Of a stretch of 10,934 bases of DNA, positions 1 to 6,878 are shown one piece after another; within the stretch, counting starts at the first letter, position 1, and each line of letters begins with the position of its first letter. This DNA is from an uncultured Collinsella sp. (GTDB lineage: Bacteria > Actinomycetota > Coriobacteriia > Coriobacteriales > Coriobacteriaceae): contig CAKUFW010000066.1 of NCBI GenBank assembly GCA_934650975.1, forward strand, positions 1-10,934, written 5' to 3'. Below the pieces are notes generated by a model, which had not been told where the DNA came from, did no database searches, and saw only the letters and a program-made list of their open reading frames with translations. The position numbers and the translations under genes were made by a program.

Positions 1-795
1 TCGGCCGAGCTGCAGCATCTGGTGCAGACTATCTGGCGCCTGCGTCAGCCCGACGGTTGCCCGTGGGACCGCGAGCAAACGCATCAGAGCATCGGCAAAA
101 ACATGATCGAGGAGGCCTACGAGGCGCTCGACTGTATTGAGGCAGACGACGCGGCGCACCTGCGTGAGGAGCTGGGCGACGTGCTTATGCAGGTGGTGCT
201 GCATGCGCAGATCGCGGCGGACGCCGGCGAGTTTACGCTGGCCGACGTGGCACGCGATATCGACGCCAAGCTCATCCGCCGTCATCCGCACGTGTTTGGC
301 GATGCGGACGCCGAGAGCTCCGACGAGGTGCTCAAGATTTGGGACGAGGTCAAGCTTGCCGAGAAGGCCGCCAAGGACAAGGCCGTGGCGGCGGGCGAGG
401 CTGCGCCCGAGGGCCTGCTCGACGGCGTGCCCACGCATCTGCCGGCGCTGATGCAGGCCCAGAAGGTGTCGCGCAAGGCAGCGGCCGTGGGCTTTGAGTG
501 GGAGACGGTCCAGGACGTGTGGGACGAGGTCGCCGAGGAGCGTGCCGAGTTTGAGGCCGAGGAGCCCGGCTCGCCTGAGCGCGAGATGGAGTTTGGCGAC
601 CTGCTCTTTGCCCTGGTCAACGTCGCGCGCAAGGAGGGGATCGACGCCGAGAGCGCCCTGCGCGCGAGCACGGCCAAGTTCCGCCGTCGCTGGACTGCGA
701 TGGAGCAGATGGCGGCCAACGCCCATGTGGATCTGGCCGAGCTTTCGACCCACGGCCTCAACGACCTGTGGGATGCCGCCAAGGCGGAGGAGTAA
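1..795 (+). CDS. mazG: MazG nucleoside triphosphate pyrophosphohydrolase, 5' end outside window
   Basis: MazG hydrolyses (d)NTPs to NMP and pyrophosphate in the cytosol, cleaning the nucleotide pool and in some bacteria affecting ppGpp. Two tandem MazG repeats are visible. Counting from the in-frame GTG at 22, the first has EEAYE (residues 30-34) and EELGD (49-53), the paired acidic motifs that hold Mg2+. The second has EERAE followed by EFGDLLFALVNVAR. The early GCPWD motif and RRHPHVF are typical of the family. The frame is open back to base 1 and the residues before the GTG (SAELQHL) align with the N-terminus of E. coli MazG, so the gene very likely starts before the window and is 5'-partial here. 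About 264 residues are visible, close to the usual 260, so only a few should be missing unless an extra N-terminal domain is fused. A terminator follows, so enolase is a separate unit. Confidence 0.93.
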   Translation, partial: SAELQHLVQTIWRLRQPDGCPWDREQTHQSIGKNMIEEAYEALDCIEADDAAHLREELGDVLMQVVLHAQIAADAGEFTLADVARDIDAKLIRRHPHVFGDADAESSDEVLKIWDEVKLAEKAAKDKAVAAGEAAPEGLLDGVPTHLPALMQAQKVSRKAAAVGFEWETVQDVWDEVAEERAEFEAEEPGSPEREMEFGDLLFALVNVARKEGIDAESALRASTAKFRRRWTAMEQMAANAHVDLAELSTHGLNDLWDAAKAEE

Positions 796-799
796 GACT

Positions 800-846
800 G
801 CGGGAACGACGGGCTGACACGCCCCATCGTTCCCGCTAAATTTTTC
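800..846 (+). terminator. Intrinsic terminator after mazG
   Basis: A 10-bp perfect stem (GCGGGAACGA at 800-809 with TCGTTCCCGC at 827-836), one C/A mismatch, then three more G-C pairs close a loop of about 8 nt. The tail TAAATTTTT supplies the U-rich stretch. It starts 5 nt after the mazG stop codon. Confidence 0.82.
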
Positions 847-855
847 GAAAAATAA

Positions 856-885
856 TTGTATCCCTCGGCTAACTTAGGGCATAAT
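856..885 (+). promoter_or_regulatory. Candidate eno promoter
   Basis: A CATAAT -10 hexamer (880-885, five of six consensus bases) lies 18 bp after TTGTAT (856-861, three of six). It sits between the mazG terminator and enolase, the expected place. Transcription would start near 891-893, giving a leader of about 92 nt that contains the short ORF at 925-972. The -35 match is weak, so the exact site is tentative. Confidence 0.45.
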
Positions 886-924
886 GCAAAAAGTGCGACA
901 TGGCTAACTTACGGAGGCACACCG

Positions 925-972
925 ATGGTGCACGGTCGGCCAGTCGCTTGCATCAACTACGTTTCCAAGTGA
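925..972 (+). CDS. Possible 15-codon leader ORF upstream of enolase
   Basis: ATG at 925 opens a 15-residue frame (MVHGRPVACINYVSK) ending in TGA at 970-972. A strong Shine-Dalgarno, ACGGAGG at 911-917, lies 7 nt before the ATG, at ideal spacing and closer to consensus than the eno site. The stop codon overlaps the start of the purine-rich enolase ribosome site (GAGAGGGAGA, 971-980), and only 12 nt separate it from the eno ATG. This is the geometry of a translationally coupled leader peptide. The peptide has no run of one amino acid, so classical amino-acid attenuation is not suggested. It could also be a chance frame; the SD and spacing are the main support. Confidence 0.45.
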   Translation: MVHGRPVACINYVSK

Positions 973-2274
<1,302 letters not shown>

Positions 2275-2338
2275 ACAAGTGGTGCTCGCGGGGGCGGGGT
2301 TGACTCGGCTCCGCTCCACTTCTGATGGCTGCCATTGT

Positions 2339-2369
2339 GCGCTGGGCCGTGTGGCTCAGCGCCTTTTTT
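2339..2369 (+). terminator. Strong intrinsic terminator after eno
   Basis: GCGCTGGGCC (2339-2348) pairs with GGCTCAGCGC (2353-2362) as a 10-bp stem with one G-U pair and a GTGT loop, followed by C and six T residues. Upstream, AAGTGG at 2277-2282 and CCACTT at 2316-2321 could form a second, looser hairpin just after the eno stop codon. Confidence 0.9.
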
Positions 2370-2395
2370 ATGTCGAGCAAAGGCTGCCGAAGGCG

Positions 2396-2423
2396 TTGCG
2401 CGCGCTCGTGCTATAACTAGAAT
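2396..2423 (+). promoter_or_regulatory. Candidate promoter of the ftsB-like/ppx pair
   Basis: The AT-rich segment CTATAACTAGAATACT lies just after the eno terminator in otherwise GC-rich DNA. The best pairing is TTGCGC (2396-2401), 16 bp, TAGAAT (2418-2423); TATAAC at 2412-2417 is an alternative -10. The next two genes need a promoter here because the terminator isolates them from eno. Confidence 0.4.
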
Positions 2424-2460
2424 ACTTAGCGCAAACAAACCTCAACCGCACAAGGCGCAC

Positions 2461-3219
2461 ATGGATCAGATTTACGACAACAGGTACTATTCCGCCGGTT
2501 CGCGCGAGCCGTCGCCTCGCCGTGCGCGCACGGTGCAGCTTGGCGGGTCCGATTATGGTGGCGCCGCCCGTCCTGCGCATCGTGCGGTAGGTGCCTCGCG
2601 TTCTAATGCTCAAATGAATATGCCAGCGCATCGTCCGGACCGTCCGTCGCGCTCGGCGCATGCCTCGCGCCCCACGGCTCAGGCGCACGATAGGTCGAGC
2701 AGGCCGTCGAGCCGTCTTTCGGGCTCGGACTTTATGCACTACGCCAACGACAACGCAGTGGTCAAGGCGATTTACGACTTTACCCATGGACCCCAGCGCG
2801 GGCTGTTCATCGGTATCGTCGTGGCGCTGGTGCTCGTGAGCCTGTATTTTCCTGTGCGCGATCTGTACGTGGCCAAGCGCTCGAGCGACATCCTGGCCAA
2901 GCAGGTCGAGATTCGCGAGCAATACAATGACGAGCTGCAAAAAAGCGTCGACAAGCTGCTCTCGGAGGAGGGCATTAAGGATGCGGCGACCGAGGACCTG
3001 GGCTTGGTAATGCCCGGTGAGACCAAGATCGACGTGCTGGGCCTGGACGACGATTCGGGCTCGTCTGACAAGAAGTCGTCGAATGCCAAGAAGGCCAGCG
3101 AAGTGGCCAAGGAGATCGAGGAAGTCGGCAAGGACGCGCCGTGGTACATCCAGACGCTCGATATGCTGTTTGGCTTTAACGGCGTCGAGGGCCAGACGGT
3201 CGTGTCCAACGGCGAGTAG
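2461..3219 (+). CDS. FtsB/DivIC-type septum formation initiator with long basic N-terminal tail
   Basis: FtsB/DivIC proteins are small bitopic membrane proteins that link FtsL and FtsQ/DivIB in the divisome and help activate septal wall synthesis. Of 252 residues, about 1-110 form a hydrophilic, Arg/Ser/Ala/Pro-rich, probably disordered tail. One membrane helix follows (about 114-132, GLFIGIVVALVLVSLYF), then an amphipathic coiled coil (about 134-170) and the family-typical end DLGLVMPGE (179-187). After that comes a Lys/Ser-rich linker and a short hydrophobic C-terminus. The family is usually 100-130 residues, so both tails are extensions. I start at ATG 2461 because an upstream in-frame start (2335) would place the eno terminator inside the gene. 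The SD is weak (AAGG at 2452-2455). Position between eno and ppx matches the ftsB-like gene of actinobacteria such as Mycobacterium. The family call is firm; the division role is inferred from it. Confidence 0.82.
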   Translation: MDQIYDNRYYSAGSREPSPRRARTVQLGGSDYGGAARPAHRAVGASRSNAQMNMPAHRPDRPSRSAHASRPTAQAHDRSSRPSSRLSGSDFMHYANDNAVVKAIYDFTHGPQRGLFIGIVVALVLVSLYFPVRDLYVAKRSSDILAKQVEIREQYNDELQKSVDKLLSEEGIKDAATEDLGLVMPGETKIDVLGLDDDSGSSDKKSSNAKKASEVAKEIEEVGKDAPWYIQTLDMLFGFNGVEGQTVVSNGE

Positions 3220-3239
3220 CGCCCGGAGGGGAGCCCGCA

Positions 3240-4244
3240 ATGACGAATTGCAAACGATATAAGGTGGCGGCGATCGACCTGGGAACGGTGTCGTCGCGGC
3301 TGGTGTTGGCGCAGGTCGAGGCTGGGGCGATTGTGGAATCGTCCAAGCATACCGAGATTACCGACCTGGGCGAGGGCGTCGACGCGACGGGTCGCTTTTG
3401 CGAGGCGGCCGTGGAGCGCGTGCTCGCCGCGTGCCGTATGTTCGTGGCTGAGGCGCGCGACTTTGGGGCTGCGTGCATCTGCACCACGTGCACGAGCGCC
3501 GCGCGCGATGCGTCCAACGCCGCGCTGCTGCTGGACGGCCTGCGCGAGCTGGGGCTCGAGCCGCAGGTGATTCCAGGCGAGGTCGAGGCGCGCCTGACGT
3601 TTTTTGGTGTGGCGCACGACTTTGCCGGCGAGCGCATCATCGTCGCCGATTCGGGCGGCGGCTCTACGGAGCTCGCGACGGGCGTGTATGCACCGGAGCG
3701 CGGGGTTTTCGCGCTGGAGGGCACGCGTTCGTTGGACATTGGCTGCCGTCGCGTGACGGAGCGCTTCTTCTCGGCCTTGCCGCCTGTGGACGGCGAGCTT
3801 GCAGCTGCCGCCGACTGGGCAGGAGGGCAGTTCGCCGCCTATTTTGAGGGCCTGCCGAGCAATTTTGAGCGCGCCGAGCGCTTGGTCGCGGTGGGTGGCA
3901 CCGTCACCACGCTCGTGGCGCTCGTTCACGAGCTGGAGCCGTATGATTCGAGCTTTGTGCACCTGCGCGAGCTTTCGCTGGAGCAGGTTTCGGCCGCTAT
4001 CGAGCGCATGTCCGCGCTGGATGTTGCGGGCATCGCCGCGTTGCCGGGTGTGCAACCCAAGCGCGCGGGCGTGATCTTGGCAGGTGCCGTGGTGATTCGC
4101 GAACTCATGTGCGCCGGTGGCTACAGGGCGCTTACCGTGAGCGAGAACAGCCTGCTCGCCGGCATGGCCGCTACCATCAACGAGGTTCTCGACGGCGAAG
4201 CCCCCACCATCACCTGGACCCCAAACCTCAGCACCCTCAAATAA
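3240..4244 (+). CDS. ppx: Ppx/GppA family phosphatase (probable exopolyphosphatase)
   Basis: Members of this ASKHA-fold family release phosphate from polyphosphate ends or hydrolyse pppGpp. The 334 residues match the short, two-domain actinobacterial type without the C-terminal HD domain of E. coli Ppx. Motifs in order: phosphate-1 AAIDLGTVSSR (10-20), the Glu region PGEVEARLTFFGV (112-124) supplying the catalytic Glu, phosphate-2 DSGGGSTEL (137-145), VGGT (218-221), and RAGVILAG (275-282). Two positions deviate: the Asn usual after DxGT is Val17, and the Asp usual in RADVI is Gly277. A good ribosome site (GGAGGGGA) precedes ATG 3240, which lies 20 bp after the ftsB-like stop, so the two genes are probably one operon. 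The DUF501 gene often found between them in actinobacteria is absent. The stop codon overlaps a palindromic repeat. Whether polyphosphate or pppGpp is the substrate cannot be told from sequence. Confidence 0.88.
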   Translation: MTNCKRYKVAAIDLGTVSSRLVLAQVEAGAIVESSKHTEITDLGEGVDATGRFCEAAVERVLAACRMFVAEARDFGAACICTTCTSAARDASNAALLLDGLRELGLEPQVIPGEVEARLTFFGVAHDFAGERIIVADSGGGSTELATGVYAPERGVFALEGTRSLDIGCRRVTERFFSALPPVDGELAAAADWAGGQFAAYFEGLPSNFERAERLVAVGGTVTTLVALVHELEPYDSSFVHLRELSLEQVSAAIERMSALDVAGIAALPGVQPKRAGVILAGAVVIRELMCAGGYRALTVSENSLLAGMAATINEVLDGEAPTITWTPNLSTLK

Positions 4245-4310
4245 GTTGCGGTGAAATACGGATTAAAATCGTCCTTTCAAGGCTCAAGCAGTCCCTATTC
4301 CACCGCAACT
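4238..4310. repeat. Palindromic intergenic repeat, copy 1 (AGTTGCGGTG family)
   Basis: The left arm AGTTGCGGTGAAATA (4244-4258) pairs with TATTCCACCGCAACT (4296-4310): 15 positions, one A/C mismatch, 37-nt loop. A second copy with the same mismatch in the same orientation lies at 5823-5896. The identity between copies runs 21 bp, from 4238 to 4258, so it includes the last codon and stop of ppx. As RNA the arms form a long stem, so it may also end ppx transcripts or those of the converging ATPase gene. Confidence 0.85.
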
Positions 4311-4315
4311 CAATA

Positions 4316-4376
4316 GCCGGCACTTAGGGACGTTCCTTTTCTGCCGGCAGCTTGGGACACTCCTTGTGGGGTGTCC
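4316..4376. repeat. Two small inverted repeats in the convergent ppx/ATPase gap
   Basis: GCCGGCA (4316-4322) and TGCCGGC (4342-4348) are a perfect 7-bp inverted pair. GGACAC (4355-4360) and GTGTCC (4371-4376) form a second. Between them are two related strings, TTAGGGACGTTCCTTTT and TTGGGACACTCCTTGTG. The gap separates two converging genes, so these may be terminator structures, though no clean T-run follows either stem. They may instead be remnants of another repeat. Confidence 0.4.
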
Positions 4377-4385
4377 TCACAGTGC

Positions 4386-5687
4386 CTATGCCAACTTGTC
4401 GACCTGCCCGATCTCCCAAAGCGGAATGTTGACGAGTGAACCCTCGTCTCTATATGCCGCCAGGGAAGTCCTTGCGCATCGCTCGAGCTTGAACTTCTCG
4501 CAGGCTATCTTGAGGCTCTTCGCTTTGAGATTCTCTGCCGCCTTGACCTCGAGCGGGAGCACGGTCCCCGCATGGTCGATGGCAAAGTCGGTCTCGGCAT
4601 TGCCGGAGGTGGATGACCAATATGCGGGGGTTTTGCCCTGGAGTAAAAGCTCCTGCGCGACGTATTGCTCGGTCAGCGAGCCTTTGAACTCGGTAAAAAC
4701 AGCAGATCCGTTAAGAACGATGGTCGGCGAGAGGCCGGAGAGCGCTCCGAGGATGCCGGTGTCGATGCAGAACAGCTTGAAGCCCGAGAGATCTTCGTAG
4801 CTCGAGAGCGGCGCCCTTAGAGCAGAAACACGCGGCACCTTATGAACGATTCCGTAGTCCATGAGCCACTGGAGGCTTTCCTCGAAATCGCGTGCGCGCG
4901 CCCCGGGACGAAGGGCGCCATAGACAAACTTCTTGTTTTCCTTTGCAAGCTGGCCGGGAAGAGAGTTCCAAACCAGCCTCATGCGCTCGACAATACGTGC
5001 GGGAGCATGCTTGCCAAAGTCGGATTCGTAAGCCTCGATAATCTGCTGCTGAAGCCTGCGAGCTTCGGTGAAATCGTGGGAGTCGGCAAAGGCGGAGACG
5101 ACTTCTGGCATACCTCCGACAACAAGGTATTCCTTGAGCAGACGCTCGAGCTTTTCGGCGACGTTCGCCAACAGGTCCATATTTGCGGCAAGGACGGCAT
5201 CGGCGAGCGGGCCGCCGTCGATGGCGCGAACAAACTCGGCAAACCCCATGGGACGCATGGTGAGCTGGTCGATTTTGCCAACGGGGAACGACTCGTTTTC
5301 GCGTCGGAGCGCGAGTCCCATATAGGAACCGGCCGCCACGACATGGTATTCCGGCGCCAGCTCGTTGAAATACTTGAGCGACGTAATGCCGCGCGGTGCC
5401 TCTTGGATTTCGTCGAAGATGATGAGCGTGTTTTCCGGCGTTATGGTTTGGCCGCGTAGGAGTTCTATCTGGGAGATGATGCGTTTGGGGTCAAGGTCTC
5501 CTTCGAACAACGAGCGCGCGCCCGGTTCGAGCATAAAGTCAAAACGAATGACGTTTTGGTACTGTTGAGCTGCGAATTCGGTAAGAATCCAGGTTTTTCC
5601 TGTCTGGCGGGCCCCTTTAAGCAAGAGGGGCTTGCGGTTCGCTCTGGATTTCCAGGCGATGAGTTCGACCATAAGCTGTCTGCGCAT
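4386..5687 (-). CDS. AAA ATPase with C-terminal DUF4143 (nuclease-like) domain
   Basis: This belongs to the large, poorly understood AAA_14/DUF4143 family common in gut anaerobes. In 433 residues: Walker A GARQTGKT (25-32), Walker B LIIFDE (88-93), a sensor-like AGS at 119-121, the family string VVGGMPEVV (189-197), and a DUF4143 region from about 215. The C-terminal part carries GSLTEQYVAQEL (Glu340), ETDF (365-368) and LEVKAAEN (Glu380, Lys382), which fit a PD-(D/E)XK-like nuclease core. ATG 5687 has a near-perfect SD (AGGAGG, 4-5 nt away). It is a single-gene unit converging on ppx. Palindromic repeats lie on both sides and a tandem repeat lies upstream, which suggests an accessory gene. 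Base composition looks less GC-rich than neighbours by eye, not calculated. The ATPase call is firm; whether it is a defence, toxin or housekeeping protein is unknown. Confidence 0.9.
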   Translation of the reverse strand: MRRQLMVELIAWKSRANRKPLLLKGARQTGKTWILTEFAAQQYQNVIRFDFMLEPGARSLFEGDLDPKRIISQIELLRGQTITPENTLIIFDEIQEAPRGITSLKYFNELAPEYHVVAAGSYMGLALRRENESFPVGKIDQLTMRPMGFAEFVRAIDGGPLADAVLAANMDLLANVAEKLERLLKEYLVVGGMPEVVSAFADSHDFTEARRLQQQIIEAYESDFGKHAPARIVERMRLVWNSLPGQLAKENKKFVYGALRPGARARDFEESLQWLMDYGIVHKVPRVSALRAPLSSYEDLSGFKLFCIDTGILGALSGLSPTIVLNGSAVFTEFKGSLTEQYVAQELLLQGKTPAYWSSTSGNAETDFAIDHAGTVLPLEVKAAENLKAKSLKIACEKFKLERCARTSLAAYRDEGSLVNIPLWEIGQVDKLA

Positions 5688-5703
5688 ATTGCCTCCTAAC
5701 GCT

Positions 5704-5720
5704 TATGGTCAGTATAAGTC
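5704..5720 (-). promoter_or_regulatory. Promoter-like box with short dyad upstream of the ATPase gene
   Basis: On the minus strand, TATACT lies inside CTTATACTGACCATAAG, a 5-bp inverted repeat around a 7-nt spacer. It is about 20 nt before the start codon, so the dyad may overlap the -10 region. No good -35 was found at 16-18 bp, so promoter activity is speculative. Confidence 0.25.
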
Positions 5721-5729
5721 CATCCAAGC

Positions 5730-5820
5730 GTTTCCCTCGGAAAATGTGGGAGATAACCACGTTTTTCCATCGAAAAATGTGGGAGACAACCACGTTTTCC
5801 CATCGAAAAATGTGGGAGTT
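5730..5820. repeat. Three-unit 33-bp tandem hairpin repeat
   Basis: Units lie at 5730-5760 (31 bp), 5761-5793 (33 bp) and 5794-5820 (partial, diverging after TGTGGGAG). The shared text is GTTTTTCCATCGAAAAATG followed by TGGGAGACAACCAC. Each full unit contains GTGG and CCAC around a 7-nt loop, flanked by A-runs and T-runs, so hairpins with a U-tract could form on either strand. The 33-bp period is 11 codons, so every frame repeats in register. The array sits between the ATPase start and palindrome copy 2. Confidence 0.85.
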
Positions 5821-5822
5821 GG

Positions 5823-5896
5823 CAAATAAGTTGCGGTGAAATAGTTCCTAAATGGGCTGGTAAACGGTCAAAACAGGAACTATTCCACCGCAACTT
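5823..5896. repeat. Palindromic intergenic repeat, copy 2 (AGTTGCGGTG family)
   Basis: Arms of 22 nt (5828-5849 and 5875-5896) are complementary except for one A/C mismatch, around a 25-nt loop. The arms here are longer than in copy 1 because GTTCCT/AGGAAC continues the stem. It has the same orientation as the copy at 4238-4310, and the two copies bracket the ATPase gene and its tandem repeat. The right end abuts a T-arm-like sequence. Confidence 0.88.
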
Positions 5897-5900
5897 CCGA

Positions 5901-5925
5901 GGGGGTTCGAGCCCCACCGGCATCT
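5901..5925 (+). other. tRNA T-arm-like fragment
   Basis: GGGGG-TTCGAGC-CCCAC (5901-5917) has the geometry of a tRNA T-arm: 5-nt stem strands, a 7-nt loop starting TTCGA, and one G/A mismatch. CGGCATCT follows, in the place of a 3' acceptor strand plus discriminator. No D-arm, anticodon arm or matching 5' acceptor strand precedes it; that space is taken by palindrome copy 2. It may be the 3' remnant of a tRNA gene, or chance resemblance. Confidence 0.4.
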
Positions 5926-5964
5926 AAAAGAAACGAGCCCGCATCCCTGGGGGATACGGGCTCG
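5926..5964 (-). terminator. Terminator of the tRNA-Leu transcript
   Basis: On the minus strand a stem of 8 bp, one mismatch and 5 bp (arms in 5934-5964, 3-nt loop) is followed by TTTCTTTT. It lies 11 nt after the CCA end of the tRNA, as expected for its terminator. Confidence 0.85.
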
Positions 5965-5975
5965 TAGGCGCTATA

Positions 5976-6060
5976 TGGTAGGGGCGGTGGGACTCGAACC
6001 CACAATCCTTGCGGCGAGGGATTTTAAGTCCCCTGCGTATGCCAATTCCGCCACGCCCCC
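5976..6060 (-). tRNA. tRNA-Leu, anticodon UAA, CCA encoded
   Basis: The 85-nt minus-strand sequence folds as a class II tRNA. The acceptor GGGGGCG pairs with CGCCCCT (a G-U pair at the end), followed by discriminator A and an encoded CCA (5978-5976). The D-arm is GGCGGAATTGGCATACGC. The anticodon stem GGGGA/TCCCT encloses loop CTTAAAA, with anticodon TAA at 6026-6024. A leucine-type long variable arm (CGCCGCAAGGATT) and the T-arm GTGGG-TTCGAGT-CCCAC follow. It reads UUA (and UUG by wobble). It starts 31 nt downstream of the stop of the helical-repeat gene on the same strand, so co-transcription and processing are possible; no clear promoter is seen in that gap. Confidence 0.97.
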
Positions 6061-6091
6061 GTAAGACTAGAAGTCTAGCACAAGCCGTCCG

Positions 6092-6715
6092 TTACGCGTT
6101 GACGGCCATCGAGTGCTGGCCAGACTTTTCCAGGAACTCTTGGAATTTGGCTTCGTCACCCTTGTTCTTGTACTGCAGGGCTAGCAGGTATTCCAGACGG
6201 CAGCTCTTGACCTTGTCGTTACCGGCCTCCTTGAGCATGCGCTCCAGCTCGGGGATGTCGTTGTGGCGCTTGAGGATCATCGTGTCGTACATCAGCTGGC
6301 ACTCGTGCGCGACCGCTTCGGCCTGACCGCCCTCAAAGCTCTTGATCTCGTGCAGCAGCTCCTTGGACTTTTTGCGGTCCTCCTGGCCAACGTAGTAATT
6401 GAAAGCCTTGATCACCAGGTCGACGCGCTGCATCTTGGGCAGGTTAAGGCCCAGTAGCAGGTCGAACATCTCGTCGGCGCGCTCATGGTCCTCGCGCAGC
6501 AGATAGGAGTTCAGGCGCAGGTAATCGCGGTTGTAGCGCGGGTACAGCATGCTGGTGAGTTTGGCGTCGAGTAAACGATCGAACTCGTCCCACTGCTTGG
6601 CGGCCATAAGCTGCTGCAGACGCTTAAACGTGGTGCGTTTTTTGACGCTAAAGAACACCGACACGGCGATACAGATGATAACGACGGCGGTCCAGAGGGT
6701 GCGGGAATCGGGCAT
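6092..6715 (-). CDS. Membrane-anchored helical-repeat (TPR-like) protein of unknown function
   Basis: The 207-residue protein starts with a single membrane helix (about 8-23, TAVVIICIAVSVFFSV) followed by a positive stretch (VKKRTTFKR), which suggests an N-in or signal-anchor topology. The rest is a chain of amphipathic helices of about 34 residues each, such as AKQWDEFDRLLDAKL, EDHERADEMFDLLLG and NDIPELERMLKEAG, resembling degenerate tetratricopeptide repeats, so it is probably a protein-binding scaffold. No catalytic motif is visible. The start is supported by AAGGA about 8 nt upstream, and a perfect TATAAT -10 lies further up. It is divergent from the PTS gene and tRNA-Leu follows on the same strand. 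I do not recognise a named family; the TPR-like assignment rests on helix periodicity only. Confidence 0.8.
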   Translation of the reverse strand: MPDSRTLWTAVVIICIAVSVFFSVKKRTTFKRLQQLMAAKQWDEFDRLLDAKLTSMLYPRYNRDYLRLNSYLLREDHERADEMFDLLLGLNLPKMQRVDLVIKAFNYYVGQEDRKKSKELLHEIKSFEGGQAEAVAHECQLMYDTMILKRHNDIPELERMLKEAGNDKVKSCRLEYLLALQYKNKGDEAKFQEFLEKSGQHSMAVNA

Positions 6716-6730
6716 TTCAGAGTCCTTAGT

Positions 6731-6776
6731 CGCTCATAAAGTGAGCGGTATGACAACACGTACTAGATGTATTATA
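6731..6776 (-). promoter_or_regulatory. Promoter -10 and leader hairpin of the helical-repeat gene
   Basis: The minus strand carries a consensus TATAAT (6771-6776); no convincing -35 accompanies it. Between this box and the ribosome site lies a perfect 6-bp inverted repeat, CGCTCA (6731-6736) and TGAGCG (6742-6747), with a 5-nt spacer. It would be a hairpin in the leader RNA or a DNA operator. Confidence 0.45.
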
Positions 6777-6878
6777 CGCAGCGTGCAAGCAAACTGGCAC
6801 AAAAGTGCATCGAGGCCGAGCGCCACTGCTCGCTGCGGTACACTTAACAAAAGTAAACCTCGAAGGGAGACATTACCT

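Noticed and set aside
2335..2460. N-terminal extension of the FtsB-like gene
   Set aside because: It would encode the eno terminator and the promoter region; ATG 2461 is the first start after them.
4311..4385. Complete insertion sequence next to the ATPase gene
   Set aside because: Only short inverted repeats and no transposase frame are present; the segment is kept as unexplained small repeats.
5730..5820. CRISPR array
   Set aside because: Units are contiguous copies of one sequence with no unique spacers, and no cas genes are present.
6549..6878. N-terminal extension of the IIB protein
   Set aside because: Runs across the divergent promoter and the opposite gene; the IIB fold starts at MKKIVLACGAG with a good ribosome site.
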